From: Dysidea avara
Lineage: Eukaryota; Porifera; Demospongiae; Dictyoceratida; Dysideidae
Assembly: GCF_963678975.1 (NCBI RefSeq)
Contig: NC_089278.1
Location: 15,109,959-15,173,958 of the forward strand
Direction of reading: 5' to 3'
Length of the DNA stretch: 64,000 nucleotides
Every line of letters starts with the position of its first letter. Position 1 is the first letter of the stretch. Made by a program: the position numbers and the translations under genes. The notes under the pieces are model-generated. The model ran no database searches. It saw only the letters and a program-made list of their open reading frames with translations, and was not told where the DNA came from. Below are positions 24,301 through 37,972 of the stretch, in pieces.

Positions 24301-26457
24301 AACACCACATGATGTCAGCAGTGATGTTGTTGTAATAAGTACGGAAATAGTAATTTAGTTAATAATTATTTAATTGTTATACTATAATTCCAATGAAATT
24401 ATAATAATGATCTGCTTGTACTGTTGCAATTAAACCAACCAACCAACATAATCTTTCCCAGATGTTTCAAACACCTTGTGAGGAGCTGCATGATATCATC
24501 TTATGACCTGATAACATCATAGTCATTTTCTTATCCATGATTAAGAAAATTACTAACAGTACAAATTTCAAATGTCATTCTATGATTTTGTGCCTCAATA
24601 ATTTCTAGCCGTATGAGAGATGCTTTGTCAACTTTAATAATACTGTTTATGAACAGACCTGCAAATCCAGTGGTCGTATATTATACACTATTAAAAAAGT
24701 GATTCTTTCATTATGAGCTATATACTAGGAGCAGTACAAACTATGTCTTCACAACAGAGCCCAGTCATGTTTGCAAACATGCATGTGATAATGACGATTA
24801 TGACACAATGTCTCTGGGAGTTTAATTGGTGCCAATCATTTGTGTACACATCAAACCCTATTGATGCTGTTCAATTGAACATGTTACCAATGTCATCAAG
24901 TGGTTATACAACTGACATCAGTACACACCAGACATAACTTCTCTTAAGGAATACAGTCAAACTAGCACTAGAGTGAAACTACCATAGCCACTGTGTCTCA
25001 CCAATGTCAAATGTGTCATAAACCAGATATATACCTCACATTGTTGAGGTATTCTCTTGTCCTCTCCAGTGACAATTGCGCTAGCAAATATCGACAGTGG
25101 CTATTTTCTGTTCAAAATGACTAAGTTGATTGTATACACACTGTAACATAGAAATTCTGATGTCACAATGCAACACAACAACAAACACATATACACATAG
25201 CTACTATTCATTTACATTTCACTGAAATAGATATACTTTGAGATCTTATTTAACTTTTGTATAGGAAAAAAAAGCTTGTCGATAAAAAAGCAATTCTATT
25301 AGCTATGTAGGCATGGAATGTGACTCCTAGAGCAACATGTTATATTCATTGTTAATACACATCACCATCATGAATGCATACAACAAATATATTCATTACC
25401 ATCAATTGTTCAAAAATCCCACAGTTTATTATATTTTAACTTGCAGAGGAACAATATTATTATTGTTATTATTACTGTACCCAAGAGTTCATAATAATAT
25501 ATAGAGGGAGCCTCAGTCCCTGAGATGAACTTTTGCCGTACCTTTGTAATTATGAAGTTAATCACATAATTACAAGTAATGGTTCACCATAGCTGAACTG
25601 GGCACCACGAATATCAAATTTCAATACAGCTGTTTCCAAATGGTTCATTGGGTTCGCTCAATTTGTCTCATGCATGTTAACAATTATCACACTAACCCAA
25701 CACGTGTAAGAAAGCTAAAGTGTGCAAATTAATGTGAGGAGTTAGCAATCTAACTGTTCAGACCAGGAGTACCAGCCAGGCAAGTACTAAAGTAGTCGTT
25801 CAGCAATCCATCTTTTGACATCATTCAATTCATTCCATTTCCATTCAACATTTTGCCAGTAACTAATTGCTGTACATTTCATTGATGGGATGGCTGTTAT
25901 ATACAGGAAGGCTACTGAAAGCCAGAAATGTATCGTAATAGCAACCTTTCATTTTTGTTTCCTCTCTTGTGCAAAGCTACCAAGCTTCTATATACCCTAA
26001 GACCAAAGCACAGCCAGTGAGACTAGACGGCCAATTAATGTATTATAGACCTATACATCATTTGGACATGTTGCACATCATACACTACGCATTTCATGAG
26101 TCTGTACAGTATTACTGTTACATTTAAGAAACAAATAAAATATATGTAGCTAGCTATAATTGTTAGCTATAGCACGCTACCCGATATGCATGTGGCTGCG
26201 TGTGTCCCCTTACTGATTAATTGTAATCATAGCTAGCCACACCGCTTTGTAAAACGCTTTATGGCTGCAAAGATGGGTGTGGCAAAGACTTAATAGCTAG
26301 GTCGGCTACATTTAGTCAAGATTGATTTTCAGAAGTTGCTATGTCCTCGTAGCTGAGTTAGTTAGTTAGTTAGTTAAGTTGCACACGTACACGTAGTACA
26401 CAAACGCAAGCACAGAAACATCGGGAACTCCCCAGCTATACCTTAAATCTATTATCT
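24301..26457 (-). repeat. 5'-intron block of the CUB locus, copy B (coding exons missing)
   Basis: Parallels 13366-15432 throughout (GATGTCAGCAGTGATGTTG start; TCAATTGAACATGTTACCAA; the CCAAGAGTTCATAATA hairpin). Where coding exon 1 should follow, the broken gypsy element stands instead, so this copy is a headless promoter plus intron. Confidence 0.75.
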
Positions 26458-26463
26458 ACTTAC

Positions 26464-26638
26464 CGCGAATATTTTCTCTTGTAGCGAGTTACAAACTCCA
26501 AATCAACTTCTGCAACTACTCTACAGTGGCTTTGCTGATACTGCTGCTGTAGTCTCACTGCTGCAGTAGATCCTGACCAGCTTGTTTCAAGCTTCAGTTA
26601 TACTACACTCTGATGCTGCAAAAATTGTCGAATTTATA
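26464..26638 (-). promoter_or_regulatory. CUB promoter/5' exon block, copy B
   Basis: TATAAATT at 26638-26631 and an intact GTAAGT donor after GCG at 26464, as in copy A. No CUB coding exon remains downstream within this copy, so any transcript would read into repeat and gypsy DNA. Confidence 0.5.
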
Positions 26639-27026
26639 GTGACATGAGTGGGAGTCTAAACAAAAGAGACCACAAAAATGCGCCAGTTAATGAGGATGGC
26701 GCAAAACGACAACCACGAGTGGATCCGTATTATGACCTATCAGCCGGCCTTATCACTGGGACGAGGTACCGGTGGACAACATGAATCTAGAAGATTGACA
26801 CGTAACTTACTGTTTTGTCAATAAGATGCTCTAATATAGAGCAGTCAACTAAGTCAAGTACTCCAATAGCACAGTCATTACTTGTTGCATCAGTACCCAT
26901 TACTACTGTGCCCCTCCCCTTGTTCTGGCTCTTATATAGATCTACCACTATACCCTTATAATCATGCATGTACCATATACAACTCTGTGACAACCATTAA
27001 AATAGTCTAGCTGCTAGCTATATATC

Positions 27027-29539
27027 GGTGGGGACTATTCTACGGAACGGAACGGAACGGAACGGAACGGAATGATGGACTAAACCACGGAACGGAACGC
27101 TTTCTCAAATTGAAGCTTGCAACTTACCATTGCTGAAACTTCCCTTATAAGTTAGCAGTGGCATCTCCAGTGGGTGATTAAACATAAGACAAAAAGAATT
27201 AACGGATCGATTGTGGGTTTTTGTTGGTTGTCATTAGTAACGAAGTATTATTGTGGGATGAGCTGTATCAGTGATGTTCATCCATACGGAAGGGAACTTT
27301 ATGTGAGCTGTTTTTCTTATTTAGACTTTAGAAAACAGTCTGGGCCGGTCTTTCAAGTCATAAGTCAGTGTATAAATAAAGCGAGCAGGAAGATACTGGT
27401 AACAGGAAAGAGCCAGCTGAATTAAAACTTGAAGAATTTTGTGCAGTGTGTGAGGAGCAAATATTTTGGCAGACCGCAAGGAGGGTATATTCTGCAAACA
27501 TCACTGAAGTGTATTCATGGAGTTATTTATATATTAACAGCTGGTGCAGTGGACTAATGCCGTATTCAATAGTGAGCTGATTTTATCTGTTGCACAATTC
27601 AAGGATGTGTCTGACTGCTAGCCTTGAATCAGGCTAAATGTCAAAACTCCAAGATCAGCCAAATCTCTATTATAAGCCGCATGTGAAACCATGCCCGTAG
27701 CCACCAGGCAAACGTGATTTGGACCAGGATGTGTGTGTAATTTCAATGTATCTAGTCAGACCTGAAATGGAACACACATTAATTACATACCACCTAAGAA
27801 CCCTAGGATTTCTTAAGTGTAACATTTCACATGCTTCACTTCAAAAACAAAACAGGTTAAATTTGTTCGTCTATTTTCAAGTGATTCCCAGTCCAGCTGG
27901 TCCATGAAATTACAATGGGATCACATGTATTTGTTACAGTGCGGGCTGTCCTGTGTTGGATCTACTCTAGAGTTGAAATTTCAAGGTAGACTCACTGCCA
28001 ATGTACTAACACTAGTACTGTTGTAGCATGTTTAAGTGGAGGACAAATGAAATAGTAATGCTAGATTATTTATGTATACAAATTTTTCATAATGAAATTG
28101 ATATCCCATTTTGATTTGTACTTCCACTTTGCAACATATTCAAGAACAAGAAGCTACCACACTTAATCTCCAACCACTGTCATTAATTAACCAAGATCTC
28201 ACTAGTCTGTAATTCACCTTACCGTAGTGATTTTATTGATTTATCTGTATGTTTTCTTCATTTTCCTTGAAGTTGTACCAAGAGTTCATAATAAGGTGGA
28301 GAGTGTCTAACTTGAATGCATTCACCAAACACCCTGCTTAAAGTAACACCTCGGCCTTATTTCAGAACAAAGGCTTTACCTTCTTCAGCAACACTAATCA
28401 ACAGTTTTCTACCCCCCCAGTAAAGGTGTTGATTTGATGAAAGGTGAACTTTACGCAGGGTGTTTGTACAGGCCATACTGAGAGTTAGACACTCTCCCCC
28501 ATACAAATCAGTATTACGAACTCTTGGTTGTACAGTATAGGTAAACAAAGATAAGTTTCTCTCCCATCTTATTCTAGGATTTCTATTGACAAGGAAAATT
28601 CAATTATTTGTACACAGGCTCAAAATTGAGAAAATATAAAGAAAGTGAATTAATATTATACAGTCAGTTTGCTTTTGGATATTTAATGTCTCCAACCACA
28701 ACAAAAATTCGATGAATCCATGCATCTCATCACTGGTCGTCTGAACTTTCTGAAAGTGATACCTCACTCAATCAACCATATATTCTGTTTATTAGACTGA
28801 ATAAAGTCATGATTACCTAAACAATCACTTAATTAATGTTTTATAATTATCCTATTCCATTTTCCTGGAGGTTCCACTGATAAAATGCAATTTCAGCAAT
28901 GATAGCAGCTAGCCAAGCTGCAAGTTGATTCAGAAAGCATTCTGTAAAATAGACCCCATCCAGAATTCAACTCAGTACTCAGGCTGAGATATCTGACAAT
29001 AGTCCACTACTCTGTTAATGAATCATTGATGTTCACACAATATAGCCTCCTTGAGGTATCTGAATGTTTGCTCCTCACACACTGCACAAAATTCCTTTAG
29101 ATTCTGCTTAGACTGAGTTGATTCAGTTTGTCACCATACTTGTTTCCTTTGTAGTGTAGCTATACACATACTGATTTATGCCGATTAGAAAGGCTGGGCC
29201 TCAGACTGTACATTCTAAAGTCAAGTAAGTAAAAATAACTCACATACTAGTAAAAACAAGTCATGCATTAAGTTCCCTACTTGATATATCCGAAGATGAA
29301 CACAATGAGTCAGCTATTCCCACAATTAGTACTTCGTTACTAATGACAACCAACAAGAACCCACAATCGATCCTTAAATTCGTTTTATCTTTCTTGGGGT
29401 ACGTTTGATTACCTGCTGGAAGTGCCACTGATAACTTGTACAGCAATGGTAAGCTGCAAGCTTCAATCTGAGAAAGCATTCCGTTCCGCAGTTTAGTCCA
29501 TCATTCCGTTCCGTTCCGTTCCGTAGAATAGTCCCCACC
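27027..29539. mobile_element. Mutator-like non-autonomous foldback element with ~280-bp terminal inverted repeats
   Basis: Both ends read GGTGGGGACTATTCTACGGA inward, followed by four or five GGAAC pentamers, ATGATGGACTAAAC and at least 250 bp more of matching inverted sequence. Flanking 9-bp duplications CTATATATC (27018-27026) and CTACATATC (29540-29548) differ by one base. Long TIRs plus a 9-bp duplication fit Mutator-like elements. No transposase was recognised; ORFs at 27174-27425 (+) and 29261-29479 (-) lie in the two arms and mirror each other. Confidence 0.8.
28262..28540. repeat. MITE nested in the Mutator-like element
   Basis: Left ACCAAGAGTTCATAATA and GGAGAGTGTCTAAC are mirrored at the right by GTTAGACACTCTCC and TATTACGAACTCTTGGT. 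An inner inverted pair (CAAACACCCTGC / GCAGGGTGTTTG) lies inside. Same family as 9195-9310. Confidence 0.65.
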
Positions 29540-29548
29540 CTACATATC

Positions 29549-31700
29549 TAGCTAGCTGCTGCTACACTATTAAAAAAGTAGCTAACCTACCTATGCTGCT
29601 TAACTCTGTTCATCTGCAATAGCTAGTGTAAAGGGGAGATACAGTCCATTTCTTACTGAATGTGTATACATGTGATGAGGCATAGGTTTGACTCACTGAC
29701 TCTGGGTGAGTTCTACATTGGTTTCATAAGCAAGAAACTTTACTCCAATTGCTCCAGCCACCCAACTGTAATATCGGGACACATAGCTATTGTCTATTGT
29801 ATGCAGGGAATAGCTGAAGAGCAGCCTACTTGGTTGATATTGGCATCCCTGAAAAAAATTACGTTAAAGAGATTTTTAACAAATGATAATTGGCTAAGAG
29901 AACGAATGGCTCTTCAGTACATTAGTTAAACCATGGACAGTACTACACAACTGCAAATGGTATTCAATAAAGATGAAGCAAAAAGCCTTTTTTGAAAGTC
30001 AGCTGCAGCTAGGCCAGGTATTGAGAAATCTATACCTTAAAAAGATATTTTGATTCTTTACATCTACCAATGATGCCAAATGGCTAAGAAAACAAATGGC
30101 CTATTTTGGTACATCAGTAAACCCATGGACAACACTACAATGGTATTCAATAAAGATGAAGCAAAAATCCCTTTTGAAGTCAGCTAGGCCAGGTATTGAG
30201 AAATTTATATATAGAGATTTATTGATGACTCACAACTACCAATGATACCAAATGCATAGCTAAGAAGATGCATGGCTCTTCAATACATTAGTTCACCCAC
30301 GAACAATACTACATAACCATGATTCAATAAAAGCGAAATACAAAAACGTTCCCTTTTGAAAAGTGAGGTCAGGTTTGGAGACATCCGTTGTGGCAGTTGC
30401 GTTATTTTGCAATATATGGTAACTACAACAAGTCAGATGGGATAGCTAATGCACAATAATAACAATACAGAACTAGAACTAGTTATCACAAAATTAATTG
30501 CTAGTGACCTGATGCATTTGAGATATCAAATGACATACAACTACCATATATGATCATGCTGGCCACATCCTGTATAAGTGCAGCCATACCAACTTAACAG
30601 TTGGTCAAGTAATCTTACATGTTACAAGTTAGTGGAATTTCCTGCATTAATACACTGGCACGGATATAGTGCCAATGGACATGTTGGAAGTTCATTTTTG
30701 TCTACCCATACAAGTAGTGTCTGGTTCACAGCAGTCATTTAAACAACACATCCACATAAGGTAATACAGCTATTTAATGCTCCATATTCACCTTTCTTTG
30801 ATAGTGACAAATTATTCTTATTCTTTATTCTTATCCTCTTTACCAGTTAGGCACTGGGGGGCGTACACAGAAGGCAGCCGGAGCCTGTATGAGGTGTTTA
30901 CCCATAGCCAAGGAGCCTAAGCAAAACTCTTTGAGCTAAATATCCTAAAGTGAAATGGGACAAATACCTAGAAGGGCTGAAAAAAGTGACAAATTCATCA
31001 TGGATCAATGTTTAACCCAGCTTGTCATTGCAAAGTTTCTGTTTTACTCTCCTGTGCCGTAATAAAGAATCCATTAATTGGGGTCTACAACAGTTTGTAA
31101 TGTTAATGCTTCTATGTAGTGTATGGGCCTCCCTGTGTGTATCAATATTAATATTATAACTCTACTTGGGAAAAACAGTGGGTTTAACTTTTTCAAAAAT
31201 TCCCCACCTGTGAGGATGTGACGACTGGTCAAATCCCAGTCCCCACACACTGTAACTACTTTCAGAAAAGGTTATTCCTGCAGTAGGTGCATAACCCTTG
31301 ACATACACTAAAATAATTAAGTAGTCAAATGCGCTTAAGGTCAAATTGGAGCAAATCTCCACGTATGTCTGGGAGGAGGGTAATATTGGTTATTGATAGG
31401 TGTATTATTAATCTCATTGCTGCAAGGTAAGGTACTATACTCCCTGAATATTTGCATTTTAATAGCAATATTTACAACTGCACTGTGTCAGTTTCCCACA
31501 AGCCAACACAAACCAAAGTAAAACCATCTTAATTATATTCCTGCTAGTTCATTATATTTTAATGAAGTGTAGGCCACATGAATTGTTTTTTAGACAAAAA
31601 GGGAACCATAAATGGATCAACACTAATGTGAAATTGTGAATGCATTAGTTGTGTATACAAAACTTATCCATTATGCGTACTTGACATTTATTGCAGACAG
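29549..31700 (-). repeat. Upstream block of the CUB locus, copy B
   Basis: Continues copy B after the Mutator-like insertion and parallels 15980-17770. It carries an extra ~150-bp insertion around 30820-30990 relative to copy A. No conserved reading frame. Confidence 0.7.
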
Positions 31701-32460
31701 GAAGGTATAGGCTTTCCTGTGGTGCTGCCCACAGGAAAGTAAATTATAATAAAAGAGTACGTTATTACACTTAGAAGATATGACCTGTAACTATTGTAAT
31801 AGAGTGATTTACTACTCTAATACACATTATTGTTACAGACACTGACCAATAAAAGTGGCACAGGCTTTTCCTACTTTCTACTGCCTATCCATGGGAGAGT
31901 GTTACTATGCTGTTATGGGGCCTCTTACAGAAAGTCAAAATGCTACCTTTTCTCATGTACTTAGCTACCAGCAAACATTGTCTCGTGTAACTCTAAATAA
32001 GCTTCTGCAACTTCTCTAAAGTAGCTTAATTTGCTGATGCTGCTGCTGTAGTCTCATTGCTGCAGTAAATCCTGACCAACTTGTTTCAAGCTTCAGTTAC
32101 ACTACACTGAGACTGCAGAATCATCGAATTTATAGTCGACATGAGTGGGAGTTTGGACCACCACTTAATGATGGTGATTTGGTGGATTGACTGTGTTTCT
32201 GTATTAGGAATGGTTTGACACCTATCATCCTAATCACTAGGATGAGGACTATGGATAACTTGAATCTAGATGATTGACACATAATTATACTGTCTTGCAA
32301 ACAAAAAAAAAAGGATGTTCTAATAGAGCAGTCAAGCACTCCAAAAGAACAGCTATTACTTGTTGCATTAGTACCCATTACCACTGTTCCCCTCCCCTTG
32401 TTCTGCTGCTCCTATTCATATAATCATTTATGTACCATATATAATTCTGTTGTTACTTGT
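31701..32460 (-). repeat. CUB locus copy C: intron-3 fragment fused to promoter block
   Basis: 31740-31920 matches 10620-10790 (third intron), and 31975-32460 matches the promoter block, with TATAAATT at 32134-32127. Exons 1 and 2 and the 5' intron are absent, so copy C has an internal deletion. The donor seen in the other copies is not preserved here. Confidence 0.65.
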
Positions 32461-32469
32461 TTTTATTTT

Positions 32470-34480
32470 TAAAATGTAAAGTCTAACTGCTAGTTCTATG
32501 TAGCTATAGTTACTACTGCTGCTGTCACTATAGTTTTCTTTTACAAAAGGAACCTGTTTATGCTGCTTAACTCTGTTCATCTGTATTTGCTAGTGTAAGG
32601 GGGAACTTTGGTACATTTTTACTGAGTGTACATGTGATGAGGTTTTGTGCTGACTCTGGATGAGTTCCTATGGTATCCCTTGTTTCTTTATCAAACTAAG
32701 AAACTTTACTCCGATTGCTCTAGCTACCCAACTGTAATATTGGCCAGGGACACATAGGAATTGTGTGCAGGGCACAGCTGAAGAGCAGCCTACTTGGCTG
32801 ATGCTGAATCCCTGAAAAACATTTTTTCACCTTAAAAGAGATTTTCAACAAATTAATGATAATACACATCTAGAAATGATACCAAATAGCTATATAAGAA
32901 AACAAATAGCTCTTCAGCACATCAGTTAACCCATGGATAAGACTACACAAATGCAAATGGTATTTAATAAAGATGAAGCAAAAAGTCCCCTTTTAAAAGT
33001 CAGCTAAGCCATCTAGGCAGTATTGAAATGATTCACAATTACCAATGATACCAAACAGCTAAGAAAATGTATGGCTCTTCAGTACATTAGATCACTCATG
33101 TGTTAACAATACATACAACCATGATTCAATAAAGGCAAAATACAAAAAAAAAAAAATACTAGTGCTGTACCAATTCCGCCTGCTTTTTTTTTGGGAAAAC
33201 CGATATCCGATATATTTTCACCTGTTTTACTGATAGTTAACCAATACCCGATTGTAGGTCTCTACAGGTTATACTTGTGTATACTCCACTAAAAGTACAG
33301 CTTGTAAAGCCAATGCTGTGAGATTGTACACTTCCCTCAACTTAAAAAGTTGGTAGTCAGACAAATGGGCTATGGCCTGAACCATCACTGTTTATCTTTG
33401 TGGCTACCATAAACAAATTACCTAAGTACATACCAGAGCCCTTGACACAAGCTCTCCAGTGGCACTGCAGCTGCTGAAGTTGAATAGACTAATAATCTGC
33501 TGGCCACAGCCAATTAAAACTGGTTTCCCATCACGGTAAAAACAGCTACCATTGACTTCTACCGATTACCGATCCAATTATCGATACAACTCAAAAAATA
33601 TCTTCCTTTGAAAGTCAGGTCAGTTTTGGAGACAACCATACATTATTTTGCAATATATGGTAACTTCCAACAAGTCAGATGGGATAGCTAATGCACAATA
33701 ATAACAATACAGAACTAGAACTAGTTATCACAAAATTAATTGTTAGTGACCTGATGCATTTGAGATAACAAATGACATACAACTACCATATATGATCATG
33801 CTCCCCACATCCTGTATAAGTGCAGCCATACCAACTTAACAGTTGTCAAGTAATCTTATATGTTATAAATTAGTAAATTTTCTGCATTGATACACTGGTC
33901 CAGATAGAGTGCCAATGGACATGTTGGAAGTCTACCCATAGTAATATCTGGTTCACAGCAGTAACATATCCACATAAAGTAGTAAACAGCTATTAAGAAT
34001 ATGATGGTACAGGTACCTCCATGTTACTACTGATTCACCTTTCTTTGATAGTGACAAATTCATCATGTATCTTGTAATGTTTGACCCAGCTTGTCATTGC
34101 TAAGCTTCTGTATTACTCTCCTGTGCCAGTTAGCAGTAACAAATATCCTTTAGTTGGGGTCTATAACAGCTTGTAATGCAAGTGCCTCTATGTAGTGCAC
34201 CTCCTGTGTGTTGTGTGAGTGGTTATTGGCATTATCCCCCCCCCCCCCCCCCCCCCTTCCCAGTACCCTGGACAAGAGTAGGGATTTGATTTATTTCAAA
34301 AATCAAATCTACAATGAGTAAACAAATCCCCACACAGCTGCAAGTTATTCTTGGAGAACAAGAAGCATTTAAAACATTTAAATGGTGAAATGGTGGTGTG
34401 GTTTAAAATGTCAAATTGAATCAAATCTCCCACTATTCCTCTCTGTATGCCTGGGAGGGGGTAGTTTGGGCTTAGTATTA
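32470..34480 (-). repeat. Upstream block of the CUB locus, copy C
   Basis: Third copy of the block (CAAACTAAGAAACTTTACTC; CACAATAATAACAATACAGA). It contains a ~440-bp insertion (about 33155-33598) and a run of about 21 C (34237-34257). Confidence 0.7.
33155..33598. mobile_element. Probable hAT-type MITE in copy C
   Basis: Absent from copies A, B and D. The left end CTAGTGCTGTACCAATT and right end AATTATCGATACAACTC are rough inverted copies, with CCGATA-type words near both ends and A-rich AAAAAATA at both junctions. The low-complexity flank makes the duplication uncertain. Confidence 0.4.
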
Positions 34481-34616
34481 AGGTGAATTGTCTACAAATA
34501 TGTGATTCTGAATTCTTTCAAAACTTGCAATGGACAAACAAATGCAATGTGGTTACCCATAACATGTATGTTGGCACTGATGATGATGATGACGTTAATT
34601 AAATTGTAAGGAAATT

Positions 34617-35230
34617 GTATCCACACAAAAACAGCCAAGCTGTGAATAAAGGGTGAGGCCTCCAATAGCCTGGGTGAAAAGTTTGTGAATTCAAAGGTGG
34701 TGACCAAGAAATAGGCCTGAGTAAAATACACCCTAAATGCTTCAGGAAATTCTCACTTATCATGCTCTTCAGTGTTCCCATTATGCTTGCATCATGCTCC
34801 TAGGTTAACAACATTTCTTACAGTTATCTTGGAACAATTTAATACTATTTCATTACAAAGTGACTGTTCTATTAGAGAGTATCGATCCAAGAAGCTATGT
34901 ACAATATGTTTAAGTGCTCTACTGCAGTTTACAGCTTCCACTGACTGCTCTATTAGGGACTATCAATCTATTTTCATGTAGTTAAGTTCCATAGTTTAAA
35001 ATATCCACTTAATATAGCTGGCATAGCACTCTAGCCTATTATGCTGTATTATGCTGGCATATTTGATGCAAGCCTACCAAGAAATGGGTGCAATGATGTT
35101 AATGCTAATTCATTAGCATTAAAACCAGGTTTTGGCCACCACCTTTGATTTTTCACAACTTTTTTTTACCCAGGCTGTTGAACACTGCACCTTTTTTACA
35201 GCTTGGCTGTTTTTGTGCAGATTTCATTTC
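34617..35230. mobile_element. Foldback element with AAAAACAGCCAAGCTG termini, copy 1
   Basis: Left CACACAAAAACAGCCAAGCTG, AGCCTGGGTGAAAA, TTCAAAGGTGGTGACCAAGA; the right half carries the inverted forms, ending AGCTTGGCTGTTTTTGTGC. A shorter relative lies at 41680-41942. No coding capacity. Confidence 0.65.
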
Positions 35231-35289
35231 TTTCTGTACTATATGCCCCCATAGCCAGCCAAAGGCTTTAGAGTTTATTTTTACTCACA

Positions 35290-35500
35290 CAAAGACAGAA
35301 GTTATGAGAAGAAAACACCCTGACCACCTGGCAGACTCCTATATGCGTTCGAGCGTTAGTTGGATGGCTGCAGGTTCAAGGCTGCCTAGGTCCAGTCATC
35401 TCCTTTATGCACCTTTATAAACTTACTTTATATAAACAGGCTGTAGGACCAGGTGTCCTACAGACCTTCAGCATTTGTGCTGTAAAGTCTAATAAATAAA
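35290..35500 (+). mobile_element. tRNA-derived SINE-like repeat with hairpin tail, copy 1
   Basis: A B-box-like GGTTCAAGGCT (35373-35383) with an A-box-like region about 50 bp before it (CTGGCAGACTCC) suggests a tRNA-derived promoter. It is followed by CTGTAGGACCAGGTGTCCTACAG (a self-complementary hairpin), CCTTCAGCATTTGTGCTGTAAAG and AATAAATAAA. A second copy lies inverted at about 42650-42860. Confidence 0.5.
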
Positions 35501-35782
35501 TTATTTGGTATTATTGTAATACTCTAGTATGCATATATTTCCTTAAGGAATTCTAATAGAATGCACATAGAATGCTCTAGAATAGTTAAAGGTAGACCTG
35601 TGAAATTAAAACAGAACAATGATCATGCATGATAGGAAATTTACATAGTAGCCCAATTCACAGGAAAACTATTTGATTAACATGAATAACAATGCATTTG
35701 GTAATAAGATATATAGCACACACAATAGCAATACTGCCAATGAGTTAGCTGCTAAGAGTAGTAATAACATCGTCCTTGGTGA

Positions 35783-36292
35783 TCACTGTAAAGGATCTCC
35801 ATCAATGATTAAGTCATATGGGTGACTACCACTGCCAATATAATCACTTTCTTTATGATGATATACCTTTACTAGAATTCCCCTTGAAGTAATAGCATTG
35901 TCTGAGCAGAACTTGACATGTAGTCCATCGGATGACATGTTGTTTGTTATGCCACTAGGCATTTTACTGCCACACAGCTTCAGTTCATTTCCTCCCATCA
36001 CAATCTTTATAAAATCAGGACACTTACAATATTCATAATTCCCATCACAGTCAGTAGTAGCATTCTGCAGCATTTGGTCAATTATACGATATGTGATCAC
36101 ACCGTTATTGGCAATGTTCCACACACAATATGTGTTGTTTGGATAGTTGCGGTATCCAAAGTAGTTTGGGGAATTAATCTGATAAATAGTACCAAACTCT
36201 TCTGTACACTGACTAATGTTTTTTTATGAAGGAGTGGTCTCAGTTCACAATATGGAATTGTAACATTTAAACTTTTCTTGATACTTACATCC
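35783..36292 (-). pseudogene. CUB exon of the second locus copy, frameshifted and truncated
   Basis: Homologous to exon 3 of the intact gene. The AG acceptor is kept at 36293-36294. NVTIPYCELRPLL is followed by a 2-bp length change in a T/A run (about 36218-36232) that shifts the frame. The CUB part then resumes as MWNIANNGVITYR, CKCPDFIKIVMGGNELKLCG and SSDGLHVKFCSD. It ends in a stop at 35783 after a divergent tail lacking the KKKRQ segment, and no counterparts of exons 4-5 follow. The first conserved Cys is Ser. It could be a separate truncated paralogue, but the frameshift favours a pseudogene. Confidence 0.7.
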
Positions 36293-36446
36293 CTATAAAG
36301 AAATACAACACACAGTACTCCATTCAAACTAGTTAGCTATTGTACGAATTGTCCATTAAATTGTTGCCATAACCTGAAAAATCAACTAATAAATTGTGCA
36401 ATTCTTTACATAATTAATATGTTAAAAATTATTGATTTAATAATGA

Positions 36447-36876
36447 AGTAGGGATCCAAGCAATGGGAAGTTGTGAAACAAGAGATATGAATGATGGTAT
36501 TACAGCACAGCTTGGTGGGAAATCTCTACATTGGCATGCAGAAGGCACACACTCATCGGAACCCTGGCCCAAAAGACACATCCCACTGGTGAGTTTGTTA
36601 TTGTGGTGCAAAATGGTGGCTGTGCACTGCTTCATTTGACCTCCAGCCTTGTGACTGTGGTCTGGCAGGCAGGCTGGCAGTGAGACTAAAATCCGAGTTT
36701 TAGGGATTTAAAGAAAATTCTATACCTGGCTACCCATTAGTGTTTTCTTGCTGTATTTGATGTTAGATGGACTAATATTATTCCGTAAAGGTGATTTAAT
36801 CACATAAGATGTCTCTAGAATGATTTTTGAAGGTGGCATTTTAGGCAGTGTGCCTCATTTTTTGGGGATCCCTACT
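36447..36876. mobile_element. Short inverted-repeat element (AGTAGGGATCC ends)
   Basis: Starts AGTAGGGATCC and ends GGATCCCTACT; 430 bp, no ORF of note. It lies in the intron of the second CUB locus copy and is absent from the intact one. The target duplication is not clear. Confidence 0.6.
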
Positions 36877-37972
36877 TAAACAGTACTACTGTACTATTTG
36901 ATAGCAAGTAAAAAATTAGGCCGTGGATTACTATTATAACTGCTGAAACAACAGCACCTGCTTTGTGGCACTACTATAGCTCAAATAAAATTATACCAAC
37001 ATAGCTATTATTAAAACTGTCAATAATTTCCACCACACTACACCTCCAGTAGTCAAAATTGTAGGAAACAGTTGACAGTAGGTATAATAACAGTTAATTA
37101 GTCTATATGATCTAGGCCATTAATGTATGAATATTGTAGTAGACTATGTTTCAATTCTATCATGCAATGTTAAGTAATAGACTAGTTATCATAAAAGTAA
37201 GCAGATTATTCTCAGTTGTCACTTTAAATATGATCCCCTCTAGCAAAGAGTGGTCCAGGAAGACCAATTCTGAGGTTACATTTTGCCGACCTGACCAATT
37301 TTGGCAGCAAGAATGGTCCATCAGACCAACTTTGGCAGCATAACCCACATAACTAGTCTGTTTTGCAAATTTTGGTCTTCAAGGAACAAAATTCAAAATT
37401 GGTCTGGGAAGATCAATTGTGGCTGGTCTTGCCTTTGCCATGCATGGACTGTCTAATCATTATGCTACAGGTATAGGCCTATAGTAGAGCCTGAGTATAC
37501 AGAATAACTGCTGCCCTACTATATTGGGTGTTTGTATGCAGGATAGAAATACTTCAATAGAACTGTCAAATCAATATTCCAATTGAGCTATCTCTGCTTG
37601 TATGTGAATTTTGCAGTCTCTGCAAGGGGTATAGCCCTAGCTGACTACTTTTCTTTGTACCAAATTTTCTCAATGTGATTCAGAAAAGTCATGTGAACCA
37701 ATTGAGTATTTGAGTTGTCAGATTCAGGCCAAGTTGAAGATAATTAAATATACTAGTAGGTTATGTTTTGGAGTACACACTAAGTATAAAAGAGAAAAGT
37801 TCTGGAGGATTGCAGCAAAATATATACATTTTAAAAGAAAATGACTTGTGGTGGATGTATGTGTGATATAATATTTAATGATGTAATAGGCCAGTATGTG
37901 CATGACAATTTTGGTTGTTGTAACTTGTTCAATGATTCGCGTGCTGGCTGTACTTTGTTGTCATTGTGATTA

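Noticed and set aside
26000..26130. Possible tRNA or other small RNA gene
   Set aside because: No cloverleaf or A/B box pair could be drawn here; the only tRNA-like signals are in the SINE-like repeats.
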